Notes: generated by a model not told the origin, from the letters alone. 64,000 bases of DNA from Bacteroidota bacterium (GCA_030684645.1 JAUXUF010000072.1:22032-86031); one strand, 5' to 3'. Counted from the stretch's first letter, positions 43,413 through 52,886 are shown. Numbers and translations: made by a program.

Positions 43413-43716
43413 GTTTTATGGACTTTTGCGAATTTTTCAATCAAATCTAATTTTTAAAACCCTGGCAAGAATAGTATTTATTCAAAATTGATTCGGACAG
43501 AAAAGTTTCGACCTGTTTTAATTTGCAAAATACCCGAATAGTATCATATTTTATTCGAATAGTATTAAGCAATCCCCGTGTTTTAGTTTTATTTTGTAGT
43601 ACTGATTCTCAAAATAGTAGAGGATAACTCCTGAAAGAAAAACTAAACGATAAAATGAAGTACAATGCAACCCGAACTCTTTAAAATTGAAAGCTAACTA
43701 AAAACTAACTAATACT
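43413..43716 (+). promoter_or_regulatory. Upstream region of the sugar symporter with three GAATAGTAT repeats
   Basis: This 304-base gap has no gene. The 9-mer GAATAGTAT is found at 43469-43477, 43536-43544 and 43557-43565. The last two are 21 bases apart, two helix turns, which suggests binding by a dimeric regulator. The last copy ends about 150 bases before the symporter start. Confidence 0.5.
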
Positions 43717-45114
43717 ATGACAAGTGGAAAACTGAGCCTGAAAGAAAAAATCGGTTACGGTTTCGGCGATGCCGCATCGGCGATGTTCTGGAAACTTTTC
43801 TCGATGTACCTGATGTTCTTCTATACCGATATTTTTGGAATTTCGGCCGTTGTAGTGGGAACCATGTTTCTGGTAACCCGAATCTGGGACGCGGCTTTCG
43901 ATCCTTTTGTCGGAATTCTGGCCGATCGCACCGAAACCAGATGGGGGAAGTTCAGGCCATATCTGTTGTGGATGATGGTGCCTTTTGGTGTAATAGGAGT
44001 GATCACTTTTTCAACTCCTGATTTGGGGCCTACCGGAAAGATTATTTATGCCTACATCACTTATTCGCTGATGATGATGATCTATTCGCTGATCAACGTT
44101 CCTTATGCCTCGCTCCTGGGTGTGATGTCGTCCGACGGGAAAGAACGCACCAGCCTGGCTACATTCCGTTTTATTTTTGCTTTTGGCGGAAGTTTGCTTG
44201 TCCTGGCTGCAGCCGAACCATTGGTTGATATTTTCAGCAAAATGGGTGGTGGTACTGTTAATTTGCGAATTGGATGGCAACTGGCAGCAGTGGTATTTGC
44301 CATTATGGCCATCATCTTTTTCTGGTTTGCTTTCTCATGGACCCGCGAGCGCATCAAACCGGTTACCGAAAAAACTTCGCTGAAGCACGATTTGAAAGAC
44401 CTTTGGGCCAACCGTCCCTGGTTTATTCTGCTGGGAGCCGGTATTGCTTCCATCTTTTTCAATTCGATCCGCGATGGGGCAGCCATCTATTATTTCAAAT
44501 ATTACGTGCAAACACAAGGAGCTTTTCAGGTGAATTCATTGAACCTGACGATCACCCTCAGCAGCCTGTATTTTGTTTTGGGACAAGCCGCAAACATTGT
44601 TGGCGTTGTGCTTGCCAAACCGGTTTCAGACCGGATGGGCAAAAAAGGCACGTTCCTTTCAGCCATGCTTTTAGCAGCGGTTTTCAGCATATTCTTCTAT
44701 TTTATTGACAGAACGAATACCACCCTGATTTTTGTAACGCAGTTCCTGATCAGTTTGTGTGCCGGAATTACCTTCCCGCTCATCTGGTCGATGTATGCCG
44801 ATGCTGCCGATTATTCCGAATGGAAAACCAAGCGTCGTGCAACCGGGCTCATTTTTTCAGCTTCGTCCATGTCGCAGAAATTTGGTTGGACGATAGGTGG
44901 CGCTTTGGCGGGTTGGCTTCTTGGGTATTACGGATTTAAGGCCAATGTTGCACAAACGGAAACCGCACAAAACGGTATTCGAATGATGTTGAGTTTCTAC
45001 CCGGCCATTGGCACTTTACTTGGAGTAGGGTTTATGCTCATTTATCCGTTGAACGAAAAAATGATGGTTAAGATCAGTGTTGAACTGGCCGCATGGAGAG
45101 GAAAAAAAGAGTAG
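43717..45114 (+). CDS. GPH-family sugar:cation symporter (MFS)
   Basis: A 465-residue, twelve-helix transporter. LSLKEKIGYGFGDAASAMFWKLFSMYLMFFYTDIFGIS and RIWDAAFDPFVGILADRTETRWGKFRPYLLW are the family signatures; the Asp residues in helix 2 bind the coupling cation in MelB relatives. It would import glycosides or oligosaccharides across the inner membrane. The next item downstream is a fragment of a sugar 2-epimerase gene, hinting at an original mannan- or cellobiose-type operon. Confidence 0.95.
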   Translation: MTSGKLSLKEKIGYGFGDAASAMFWKLFSMYLMFFYTDIFGISAVVVGTMFLVTRIWDAAFDPFVGILADRTETRWGKFRPYLLWMMVPFGVIGVITFSTPDLGPTGKIIYAYITYSLMMMIYSLINVPYASLLGVMSSDGKERTSLATFRFIFAFGGSLLVLAAAEPLVDIFSKMGGGTVNLRIGWQLAAVVFAIMAIIFFWFAFSWTRERIKPVTEKTSLKHDLKDLWANRPWFILLGAGIASIFFNSIRDGAAIYYFKYYVQTQGAFQVNSLNLTITLSSLYFVLGQAANIVGVVLAKPVSDRMGKKGTFLSAMLLAAVFSIFFYFIDRTNTTLIFVTQFLISLCAGITFPLIWSMYADAADYSEWKTKRRATGLIFSASSMSQKFGWTIGGALAGWLLGYYGFKANVAQTETAQNGIRMMLSFYPAIGTLLGVGFMLIYPLNEKMMVKISVELAAWRGKKE

Positions 45115-45116
45115 CT

Positions 45117-45350
45117 CCTTCCGTTGCCTGAATGCTTATGAACTAAACCAGAAATGAAGAATGGTTAGACAAAGCGGAGAATTGCTGGAAATACATTTCG
45201 GAACATTTGATTGACAGGTCGGGAGGAGAGTGGTTCTGGAGTATTTCTGATGAAGGAATCGCTAATCGCGAAGGTGATAAAGCCGGTTTCTGGAAATGTC
45301 CGTATCACAATAGCCGCATGTGCCTGGAGGTGATGCATCGGGTAGGATAG
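45117..45350 (+). pseudogene. 3' remnant of an N-acylglucosamine/cellobiose 2-epimerase gene
   Basis: From 45147 the frame gives RNEEWLDKAENCWKYISEH, then SGGEWFWSISDEGIANREGDKAGFWKCPYHNSRMCLEVMHRVG and a stop. The D-KAG-WKCPYHNSRMCLE end is the diagnostic C-terminus of the AGE family. Just upstream, SFRCLNAYEL continues the homology in another frame, so a frameshift near 45145 is present as well as loss of the first about 330 residues. It lies right after the symporter. In Bacteroides such epimerases work with a GH130 phosphorylase and a symporter in mannan breakdown. Confidence 0.8.
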
Positions 45351-45412
45351 TGTTCAAAAAGAATAGTAAGAGCTTCACTTCAAGTGAAACCCTGACTTTA
45401 CAAAACTTCCGG

Positions 45413-45970
45413 ATGATAGAGAAACAAATATATGTGATTACCGGTGGTCCGGGGTTTGGTAAAACTGAGCTGATAGAAGAACTTCGGAAGTCCGGATATT
45501 TTTGTTCCGGAGAATTTGCCCGTGATTTGATTGAAGACCAACTGGAAACCGGAGGAGAGATCCTTCCATGGAAGAATTCAAAGCTTTTTCAGCAGGAAGT
45601 TTTAAGGCAACGAATCGCCTTTTTTGAATCAGTTCCGGATGACATTTTTGCATTTGCTGACCGTGGAATCCCTGATCAACTGGCATTTGCACGATATAAA
45701 GGATTCGGCTCCCCCGAGGTTTTAGTACAAAGCGCTCAAAAATACCGGTATGCGCCAATTGTTTTTGTTACTCCTCCCTGGCCCGAAATATTTGTCAATG
45801 ATTCCATCCGTATTGAAAGTTATGAAGAGGCGGTTCTAATTCATAAAACTGTACTGGATACCTATTTGGGCTTGAATTATACAATTATTGAATTACCTTT
45901 AATACCTGTCATTCAAAGAATAGAATTGATATTACTAACTATTCAAAAAATCAGAAAAAATGAACATTAA
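45413..45970 (+). CDS. AAA-type P-loop ATPase, AAA_28/Ttd14-like
   Basis: A 185-residue protein from the ATG at 45413 (IEKQIYVITGGPGFGKTELIEEL); the upstream ATG at 45320 would run over the epimerase remnant and is rejected. The Walker A loop GGPGFGKT is at about residues 12-19, and FAFADRGIPDQLAFARY is probably a Walker B/lid region. Related proteins are small kinases or ATPases of unknown target. Its last 11 bases overlap the next gene, so translation is probably coupled. Confidence 0.85.
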   Translation: MIEKQIYVITGGPGFGKTELIEELRKSGYFCSGEFARDLIEDQLETGGEILPWKNSKLFQQEVLRQRIAFFESVPDDIFAFADRGIPDQLAFARYKGFGSPEVLVQSAQKYRYAPIVFVTPPWPEIFVNDSIRIESYEEAVLIHKTVLDTYLGLNYTIIELPLIPVIQRIELILLTIQKIRKNEH

Positions 45971-46724
45971 CCGACGTGATTTTTTTAGTACAGCTGCTGC
46001 CGGAACAGTTGGATTGGCTGCTATTCCCGGAATTCTTTCAGCATCAATGTTGCCAGGCAAAAAGAAACAAAAAGGCATTTTGTCAAGCCTGAAAACTGGC
46101 GATGTGATACTTTTTCAGGGTGATTCGATCACCGATGCCGGTCGCGAGAAAGAAAAACAGCAATCGAATTCTCCATGGTCATTTGGATATGGTTATGCTT
46201 ATCTGGCTGCAGCCAACCTGTTAAACACCAGATCAGCGCAAAATCTCAGCATTTATAACCGTGGAATCAGCGGAAATAAGGTTTATCAGCTGGCCGATCG
46301 CTGGCAGAAAGATTGTTTTGACCTGAAGCCAAACCTTCTCAGTATTTTGATTGGCGTGAACGATTTCTGGCATAAACTGGATGGCAAATACGATGGAACG
46401 GTTGAAAAATATGAAAATGACTACCGTCAACTTTTAAACCTGACAAAAAAGATACTTCCTGATGTAAAACTGGTCATTGGTGAGCCTTTTGCTGTCCTGG
46501 GCTGCTCGGCTGTGAATGAGAAATGGTATCCCGAATTTGATTCATACCGCGCTTCATCCAAAAAGCTGGCCAATGAATTCGATGCCATTTTTATTCCTTA
46601 CCAAGCTATTTTCGATGAAGCCCAGAAACAGGCGCCTGGTAAATATTGGACGGGCGATGGCGTTCATCCTTCGATGGCAGGTAGTTCGCTGATGGCAGAA
46701 GCCTGGCTGAAAGCGGTGAAATAA
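45960..46724 (+). CDS. SGNH/GDSL hydrolase with Tat-like signal
   Basis: A 254-residue secreted esterase. NRRDFFSTAAAGTVGLAAIPG is a twin-arginine-type signal. Block I is FQGDSITDAGR (Ser nucleophile), the Gly and Asn blocks are NRGISGNKV and IGVNDFWH, and GDGVHPS holds the catalytic Asp and His. The fold includes rhamnogalacturonan acetylesterases, so removal of acetyl groups from glycans is plausible. It overlaps the ATPase gene by 11 bases and ends before a hairpin. Confidence 0.92.
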   Translation: MNINRRDFFSTAAAGTVGLAAIPGILSASMLPGKKKQKGILSSLKTGDVILFQGDSITDAGREKEKQQSNSPWSFGYGYAYLAAANLLNTRSAQNLSIYNRGISGNKVYQLADRWQKDCFDLKPNLLSILIGVNDFWHKLDGKYDGTVEKYENDYRQLLNLTKKILPDVKLVIGEPFAVLGCSAVNEKWYPEFDSYRASSKKLANEFDAIFIPYQAIFDEAQKQAPGKYWTGDGVHPSMAGSSLMAEAWLKAVK

Positions 46725-46738
46725 CATTTTAAAATAAA

Positions 46739-46762
46739 CAAGGGCAGATAAATCTGCCCTTG
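46739..46762 (+). terminator. Hairpin after the SGNH hydrolase gene
   Basis: A perfect 11-bp stem (CAAGGGCAGAT with ATCTGCCCTTG) around two bases starts 15 bases after the stop codon. No T-tract follows, so efficiency is uncertain. The rest of 46763-46977 shows no feature beyond AT-rich sequence. Confidence 0.65.
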
Positions 46763-46977
46763 AAAGGTTCTACCGGGAATTGATTGATTAGTTCAGAGAA
46801 CCGATAGATTTTTTTATGAATTATCAAAACTCAATCTGTACATAAAACTAAAAGGAATCTTTATTATTATATATTCCCGGATGTTTATTTGATTTTTTTT
46901 TGCTTCAGCCAATTCCAGACAATCTCTTGTTCCTTTTAAACGAACATTTATTTGATTTACACCAGGTAAATTGCCTA

Positions 46978-47551
46978 TCAATAAAGTCTTTCTCCTGTTG
47001 CTGATTTTAATTTATAGACATTAACCATAAGGTCGATTTGTGATTTGAGCAGCATCAACCGGCTTTCAGAAACCGCGGTTGAACCTTCCGGTAATTCAAG
47101 GTTGGTGATAACACCCGCCCCGAAACTCACTTTTGCCAGTGAATAAGCCTGTATGTCCTGATGGAGCTGCAGTTCCGACTGAGACACTTTCTTTTGCGAG
47201 GCTATTACATTGGCATGAGATTCCAATACTTCGGAAGCTATATTTCTGCGTGCTATTTCAGTATCCTGATCGTTCATCTGAATCGTTATGAAGATACCGG
47301 CCCCATTCGCGAATAGGAGGATGCGAAATCGACATTGGGAAGGTTTCCTGATTTGGCCAGACCAATTTTTGCATCAGCGGAATTGAGATCTTCCATGGCC
47401 TTTTTAATCAGCGGATGGTTTTGAACAACCTCGCTGATGATCGATTTTAACGACAGGGAATCAGTTCCAAGGGACTGACTTTGTGCCGTTCCGATCGACA
47501 ATAAACCTGCAATCGTCAGCAGGATTGGACGCTTCTGATTTCGATCACCAT
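46978..47551 (-). pseudogene. Decayed TolC-family outer-membrane efflux gene
   Basis: Two pieces remain. The 5' piece (47286-47501) encodes SIGTAQSQ, then SLKSIISEVVQNHPLIKKAMEDLNSADAKIGLAKSGNLPNVDFASSYSRMGP; a signal peptide is readable upstream (KRPILLTIAGLL) but the ATG at 47551 is one base out of frame. The 3' piece (46978-47277) encodes the C-terminal helices AYSLAKVSFGAGVITNLELPEG and LMLLKSQIDLMVNVYKLKSATGERLY. About 250 middle residues are deleted and a stop separates the pieces. The gene cannot make a working trimeric channel. Confidence 0.85.
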
Positions 47552-47960
47552 GTTAATAAAACATTGTTCAAAAACGGATTATCTTTATAATGGGACTGAG
47601 AAAAGAATCAGCATAAAGTCGAGACGATCCTGGCTGAGTCTGTTAAAAAATTTCCCGTAGGGAAAATCGGTCGGTAAAAACCTTGAAATTCATCCGTTGG
47701 ATTGTCCCGTACGGGACAAGAGGCAGTTTTTTTGCATTCATACTACCGACCTTTGGTTCCTAACGGAACCATTGAATTAATTTTAAACAGTTTCTTCTAT
47801 GTTGTTCAGAAAAAAATAGCTTCTTTAATTCAATAAAGTATAGTTATAGCTAAATTAAAATGAATAAATTCACGTTAAAATGCGTAAAAGAAATTGCCGG
47901 TAGGCTCAGGATTTTCAAATTATTGGTGAAAGATTACTTCAATCAACAAAATAAAAAATC
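47552..47960. repeat. Dispersed multi-palindrome element, copy 1, in a 409-base gap
   Basis: Within 47651-47771 come, in order: TTTCCC-gta-GGGAAA; GGTCGGTA (47669-47676); the 18-bp palindrome TTGTCCCGTACGGGACAA (47702-47719); TACCGACC (47744-47751), which pairs with GGTCGGTA; and TGGTTCC-taac-GGAACCA (47754-47771). The same order recurs at 60278-60396. The rest of the gap (47772-47960) is AT-rich and should hold the promoter of the HTH gene. Confidence 0.75.
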
Positions 47961-48326
47961 ATGATCAAACACGAAGAATTAGTAAAAAGTCCTGAGTACT
48001 GGTTTGAATCCATTCAAAATGAAATTTTTCGTCAGGTTGACGTATATTTAAAAGATAACAACATGACACAAACCCAATTGGCCGAACAACTTGGGGTATC
48101 AAAGGGATATGTGTCGCAGGTGATGAAAGGGGAATTTAATTATACGCTAAAAAAGCTGATCGAGCTTTCGCTGGCAGTTGGGAAAGTTCCTGTATTAGAA
48201 TTTAAACCGCTGACTGAAGTCATTCAGGCCGGTAATGAACAGGTTGTCCTGTCGACAAAACCTTCCCTTGACAAAGTTGCCGAACCAATTGCACCTTATA
48301 AAATAAATACTCAGACTAATGAATAG
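47961..48326 (+). CDS. Cro/C1-type helix-turn-helix protein
   Basis: A 121-residue small regulator with a HTH_3 domain at about residues 35-75 (NNMTQTQLAEQLGVSKGYVSQVMKGEFNYTLKKLIELSLAVGKVP). The N-terminus (SPEYWFESIQNEIFRQVDVYL) resembles HigA-like antitoxins, but no toxin gene adjoins it, so it may be an orphan or chromosomal regulator. The last 30 residues are low-complexity. Confidence 0.85.
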   Translation: MIKHEELVKSPEYWFESIQNEIFRQVDVYLKDNNMTQTQLAEQLGVSKGYVSQVMKGEFNYTLKKLIELSLAVGKVPVLEFKPLTEVIQAGNEQVVLSTKPSLDKVAEPIAPYKINTQTNE

Positions 48327-48394
48327 CGCAACCTTGCATGATTGAAAAATAGTTAATTTTATATCCCGAATTGTTTAATATAAAATCTTACCCG

Positions 48395-49510
48395 ATGATA
48401 GTTTCTGAACAACCTTTTTATATCCAGGCAACGGTAAAACTTTTACTGATAGCATTGGTTATCGCATTCCTGATTTTGGCTCAAAATATACTGATTCCCT
48501 TTACTTTAGCGGTATTCTTTACCTTTTTGCTGCTTCCTGTCTCGCGGAAACTTGAACAGTGGCATTTCCCGAAAGTCATTGCCATTCTGATAAGCATTCT
48601 GATGGCCCTGGCTTTATTCGTTGCGATGCTTTACTTTTTTTATTCTCAGGTTTTAAGTTTTGTAAACGACTGGCCGGTACTCCAAAAAGCCTTCAACGCC
48701 AAAATAGAGATTGTTCAACAGTTTATCAGGGAAACATTCCATGTCAGTAATAAGGAACAGCAAATTTGGATAACCTCCAAAATAAAGGAAAACGCCAGCA
48801 CGGGAGGAGTCCTGATCATGGGTATTTTTTCTGCTACCACTTCATTTCTGGCCAGCTTTGCGTTGATCCCAATCTATATTTTTTTCCTGACGCTATACCA
48901 GAATAAATTCAAAGAGTTTGTTCGCCTGATTGCCAAAGAGGAAAATAACGAGCATGCCATGGTTGTGGTGAAGAAAGTTTCACGGGTTTCACAAAAATAT
49001 CTGATGGGTATTTTTCTTGATGTGGTTATTCTTTCGGTTCTGAACTCAACGGGTTTTCTGATTTTGGGTTTACCACATGCTATACTCTTTGGTGTACTCG
49101 CTTCCATGCTCAATATCATTCCATATATTGGAGTACTGATTGGCAGTACTTTGCCAATTTTGATGGCCTTTCTGGTAAAAGATTCGATGGGTTACGCGCT
49201 GGGTGTAGCGGCTATTTGTTTCTTCGTGCAGTTTCTCGATAACAATTTCATCACTCCTTATGTGGTTGGCAGCAGTGTCAGTATCAACCCGTTAACTGCA
49301 ACGCTGGTGCTGGTTGGCAGTGCGCTCATCTGGGGAATTCCGGGAATGGTGCTTTGTATGCCCCTTACCGGTATGGCCAAAGTCGTTTGCGACCATGTTG
49401 ATTCGCTTAAACCTTATGGATATTTGTTGGGTGAGGAGGTCAATTTCAGTGAGCAGGAACATGTGCAGGATAAATTATTCAAACGCTTCAGCAAAAAGAA
49501 GAAAGCTTAA
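48395..49510 (+). CDS. AI-2E family transporter (PerM/UPF0118)
   Basis: From the ATG at 48395 the protein has 371 residues and about eight membrane helices: IALVIAFLILAQNILIPFTLAVFFTFLLLPV at the start and a C-terminal half with LNIIPYIGVLIGSTLPILMAF and DNNFITPYVVGSSVSINPLTATLVLVGSALIWGIPGMVLCMPL, the family signature. A soluble domain lies between helices 3 and 4. Members export small molecules or act as ion exchangers. The TTG eight codons upstream is a less likely start. Confidence 0.93.
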   Translation: MIVSEQPFYIQATVKLLLIALVIAFLILAQNILIPFTLAVFFTFLLLPVSRKLEQWHFPKVIAILISILMALALFVAMLYFFYSQVLSFVNDWPVLQKAFNAKIEIVQQFIRETFHVSNKEQQIWITSKIKENASTGGVLIMGIFSATTSFLASFALIPIYIFFLTLYQNKFKEFVRLIAKEENNEHAMVVVKKVSRVSQKYLMGIFLDVVILSVLNSTGFLILGLPHAILFGVLASMLNIIPYIGVLIGSTLPILMAFLVKDSMGYALGVAAICFFVQFLDNNFITPYVVGSSVSINPLTATLVLVGSALIWGIPGMVLCMPLTGMAKVVCDHVDSLKPYGYLLGEEVNFSEQEHVQDKLFKRFSKKKKA

Positions 49511-49534
49511 GTCGTGGGAACCTGTCTTTGTCGT

Positions 49535-50350
49535 TCACATCGCTTTTTTCAAAAATCCCCAAACCGCTTCCATAAATAATTTGGGTTGTTCGGCATGAAG
49601 CCAGTGCCCGGCATCAGGTATTTCAACGATAAACGCTTCAGGATAAATTCGCCGGATGGAAGCAAAATCTTCAGGAAGTATATAATTTGAATTTGCCCCT
49701 TTGATAAATAGTACCGGATAACTACAAATGGGCAGCCTGTCGTCGAACCAACGGGCATTGACGCCACTGATAATTTCATCCAGGTTTTCGTACAATACCT
49801 GTACATTTAATCGCCATTCAAAATGATGGGTTTCCTTGTTGTGGTGTACATTTTTCAGTAAAAACTGTACGATTTGAGAGCTGTCAATCCGTTCGTTCAG
49901 GAATTCTTCTACATTTTTTCTGGATTCGATCCTGTTGAAATCTAATTCGGTCATGGCCCGTAAAATGTTGTTATGCAGATAATACTGGCTTTCATCGTTC
50001 AGTAAAAAATAATCTTTGGGGACAATGTCAACCACAATCAGTTTCTCGATCCGCTCCGGATAATCAGCCGCGAAACTCATGGCTGTTTTTCCGCCCATGC
50101 TGTGACCCATGACAATGGCTTTTCCGATTTTTTGCTGATCAAAAAAGCCGGCCAGATCATTTTTCAATGCTTCATAGTTGTGTTCTTCCGAATCGGGCGA
50201 CCGGCCATGATTTCGCTGATCGATCAGAAAAACCCGATACCCGGCAGAAAGTTTCTTGGCAACAGTCAGCCAGTTGTCCGACGATCCGTAGAGGCCGTGG
50301 ATGATCACCAGCGGTTTTCCTACACCCTCAACCCGGTAGAATAAGTTCAT
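49535..50350 (-). CDS. Alpha/beta-fold hydrolase, YbfF-like esterase
   Basis: A 271-residue cytosolic enzyme. VIIHGLYGSSDNW (oxyanion), GHSMGGKTAM (nucleophile Ser, about residue 84) and PDAGHWLHAEQP (catalytic His) are clear. DQRNHGRSPDSEEHNYEAL is typical of the YbfF/abhydrolase-11 group acting on short acyl esters or thioesters. It ends the minus-strand pair with pdxJ, eight bases apart. Confidence 0.92.
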   Translation of the reverse strand: MNLFYRVEGVGKPLVIIHGLYGSSDNWLTVAKKLSAGYRVFLIDQRNHGRSPDSEEHNYEALKNDLAGFFDQQKIGKAIVMGHSMGGKTAMSFAADYPERIEKLIVVDIVPKDYFLLNDESQYYLHNNILRAMTELDFNRIESRKNVEEFLNERIDSSQIVQFLLKNVHHNKETHHFEWRLNVQVLYENLDEIISGVNARWFDDRLPICSYPVLFIKGANSNYILPEDFASIRRIYPEAFIVEIPDAGHWLHAEQPKLFMEAVWGFLKKAM

Positions 50351-50358
50351 GGCGGTTT

Positions 50359-51072
50359 TTATTCCAGACAGGAAAGGTAATCCTGAATGGTACTGCGCAA
50401 TCCCATATAAAGTGCATCGGCAATGAGGGCATGTCCAATAGAGACTTCGTCGAGGAAAGGCACATGGTCGTGGAAAAAACGCAGGTTTTTCAGGCTCAGA
50501 TCGTGACCGGCATTGATTCCCAATCCAAGTTGATGGGCTAGTTTGGCTGCTTCTTTAAAGGGTGCGACAGCACGGATTGGATCAACCGGATAGATTTTCG
50601 CAAAAGGTTCGGTATATAATTCGACTCGGTTGGTTCCGGTTTCCATGGCTCCTTCGATGGCTGACGAATCCGGATCAACAAAAATGGAAGTACGGATACC
50701 TTCCGCTTTGAAGCGGGCAATAACTTCCCTCAGAAATGAAAGGTTTGCATGAGTATCCCAGCCATGATCAGAAGTGAGCTGGGTAATGGAGTCAGGAACC
50801 AAAGTTACCTGATGTGCTTTGACGGCTATCACCAGTTGGATGAAATCTTCAGTGGGGTAACCTTCAATGTTAAATTCGGTGGTAATGTGGGGCTTAATGT
50901 CGAAAACATCCTGTCGGCGAATGTGTCGTTCGTCAGGGCGGGGATGAACAGTAATTCCCTGAGCCCCAAATTTTTGACAATTAATTGCAGCTTCCAAAAC
51001 GTTTGGAGTAATTCCTCCGCGCGAATTTCGTAATGTTGCTATTTTATTTATATTTACACTTAGTCTGGTCAT
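50359..51072 (-). CDS. pdxJ: Pyridoxine 5'-phosphate synthase
   Basis: A 237-residue TIM-barrel enzyme that joins 1-deoxyxylulose 5-phosphate and 3-amino-2-oxopropyl phosphate. [35 protein letters not shown] and [16 protein letters not shown] carry the substrate-binding residues; [17 protein letters not shown] closes the barrel. It is divergent from the CBS-domain gene, sharing a 67-base promoter gap. Confidence 0.97.
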   Translation of the reverse strand: MTRLSVNINKIATLRNSRGGITPNVLEAAINCQKFGAQGITVHPRPDERHIRRQDVFDIKPHITTEFNIEGYPTEDFIQLVIAVKAHQVTLVPDSITQLTSDHGWDTHANLSFLREVIARFKAEGIRTSIFVDPDSSAIEGAMETGTNRVELYTEPFAKIYPVDPIRAVAPFKEAAKLAHQLGLGINAGHDLSLKNLRFFHDHVPFLDEVSIGHALIADALYMGLRSTIQDYLSCLE

Positions 51073-51139
51073 AATCTGAATTTGATTGGCGCAATTTACG
51101 ATTTAGATTTGATTCAAAGCATATTGAAAACTTAAAAAA

Positions 51140-51805
51140 ATGATCGCTCAGTACCTTATATCCGGAGTTGTTCCTTCCTTGCGTTTGACTGATAACGGTC
51201 AGAAGGCTCTTAACCTGATGGAAATTTTCAGGATTTCGCACCTTCCGGTGGTCGAAGGGCAGCAATTGGCTGGACTTATTTCGGACAAAATTATTTATGA
51301 CCTGAACATTATTGACAAACCTTTGGGTGATTATTCCGAGCATTTACTTTCACCTCATGTACATACCAATCAGCATATTTACGAGGTTTTTTCAGCCATT
51401 TCGGGTCTGAATTTGAGCGCTATTCCGGTACTTGATCTGAATCATAATTACTGCGGAGTAATTACGGTACTCGATTTGGCAAAGAAATTCGTCGATCTGG
51501 TTGCCGTTCGTGAACCCGGTGGCGTTATTGTTCTGGAATTAAACTCCATTGACTATTCGTTGTCGCAAATTGCACAGATTGTGGAAGGAAACGACGCCAA
51601 AATCCTGAGCTTTTACATTTCTCCGGAAGCGGAATCGAAACGGATGACTGTAACCCTGAAAATAAATGTAATTGATTTGTCAGCAATAATTCAGACATTT
51701 GTGCGCTACGATTATAACATTAAAGCTGTTTATATGGATGATTCGATCATTCAGAATTTGTATGACGACCGCTACGACCAGCTGATGAAATTTATGAATA
51801 TTTAA
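51140..51805 (+). CDS. CBS-domain protein
   Basis: A 221-residue protein with two CBS motifs (LNLMEIFRISHLPVVEGQQLAGLISDK, about 23-52; EVFSAISGLNLSAIPVLDLNHNYCGVITVLDL, about 84-116), which usually bind adenosine nucleotides. An ACT-like C-terminal half follows (GGVIVLELNSIDYSLSQIAQIVEGNDAKI). It is 23 bases upstream of nadK and probably in the same operon. Its effector is unknown. Confidence 0.92.
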   Translation: MIAQYLISGVVPSLRLTDNGQKALNLMEIFRISHLPVVEGQQLAGLISDKIIYDLNIIDKPLGDYSEHLLSPHVHTNQHIYEVFSAISGLNLSAIPVLDLNHNYCGVITVLDLAKKFVDLVAVREPGGVIVLELNSIDYSLSQIAQIVEGNDAKILSFYISPEAESKRMTVTLKINVIDLSAIIQTFVRYDYNIKAVYMDDSIIQNLYDDRYDQLMKFMNI

Positions 51806-51828
51806 TTTCCCGCATTAAACATCCATTC

Positions 51829-52710
51829 ATGAAGATAGCACTTTACGGACAAACCGTTAATCCTGACTTTTTTGAGGAATTATCGAGACTGTTTGATTTG
51901 TTAAAAGAAAAACAGATTGAGAGTTTTGTTTATAGTCCTTTCCTGGAATACCTGCAGCACGATTGGGGATTTTTTCCTGAAATCTCGGGTCAGTTCGAAA
52001 ATGGAGACGATTTACCTGACGATGTTTCCTATTTGTTTAGCCTGGGAGGAGACGGGACTCTCCTGAAATCGTTTTTGGCAGCCAAAAACGGTTCTATCCC
52101 GTTGGTGGGGATTAATTCCGGAAGGTTGGGTTTTCTTTCCGATATTTCAAGAGATGAGGTTGACAAGGCTTTGGATGATATTCTGGAAGGGAATATTATT
52201 ATAGATGAACGAACCGTTTTGGAACTGGAAATTATATCCAACAATCAATCCGAATTTCAGTATGCACTGAATGAAATTACGGTTACCAAACTCGATTCGT
52301 CATCGATGATCAATATCCATACGTATATCAATAACGAGTTTTTAAATACCTATTGGGCTGATGGATTGATTGTTGCGACGCCAACCGGTTCAACCGCCTA
52401 TTCGTTGAGTGTTGGTGGCCCGATTCTGACACCGGATTCTGAAAATTTTGTAATCAGCCCGATTGCTCCTCATAATCTGACTGTCAGGCCATTGGTAGTT
52501 CCTGATCACTATTCGATCACTTTAGAAGTCGAAGGCAGGGGACTTCATTTCCTGACTTCAGTGGACTCTAAATCGGAACCAATTTTTTTCTCCGGATTAT
52601 TGAAAATTCGAAAAGCTTCTTTTAAAGTTAAGACTATCAGGCTTAAAGACCATAGTTTCTTTTCAACCCTTCGGAATAAACTGATGTGGGGCGCCGATAA
52701 GCGAAATTAA
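51829..52710 (+). CDS. nadK: NAD kinase
   Basis: A 293-residue enzyme phosphorylating NAD to NADP. LGGDGTLLKSF is the catalytic Gly-Gly-Asp motif (about residue 74), ALNEITVTKLDSSSM the conserved NE/D motif and TPTGSTAYSLSVGGPIL the nucleotide-binding segment. Length and motifs are standard. It belongs to the conserved block continuing into bamA. Confidence 0.97.
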   Translation: MKIALYGQTVNPDFFEELSRLFDLLKEKQIESFVYSPFLEYLQHDWGFFPEISGQFENGDDLPDDVSYLFSLGGDGTLLKSFLAAKNGSIPLVGINSGRLGFLSDISRDEVDKALDDILEGNIIIDERTVLELEIISNNQSEFQYALNEITVTKLDSSSMINIHTYINNEFLNTYWADGLIVATPTGSTAYSLSVGGPILTPDSENFVISPIAPHNLTVRPLVVPDHYSITLEVEGRGLHFLTSVDSKSEPIFFSGLLKIRKASFKVKTIRLKDHSFFSTLRNKLMWGADKRN

Positions 52711-52790
52711 TTTCCCCCATAGCTTAACAATTTTTAACCTCTATTTGGGTTTTATAATATGCACCAGGCATGAATATATCAGAATTGTAT

Positions 52791-52798
52791 TACTTTTG
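52791..52798 (+). promoter_or_regulatory. -7 box before the DUF6089 gene
   Basis: TACTTTTG matches TAnnTTTG and lies 89 bases before the start. No TTG was found at the ideal upstream spacing, so the -33 element is weak. Confidence 0.45.
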
Positions 52799-52886
52799 TA
52801 GCACTTGAAAGGTGTTATGTTCAGAATGTAAATAGTAGTGCCTGAATGTTTTATAGCGTAAAATACCCTTTCAAAAATGGATTTCA

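Noticed and set aside
47961..48326. Toxin-antitoxin pair with the HTH protein as antitoxin
   Set aside because: No toxin-like reading frame occurs in the 400 bases before it or directly after it; the next gene is a membrane transporter.
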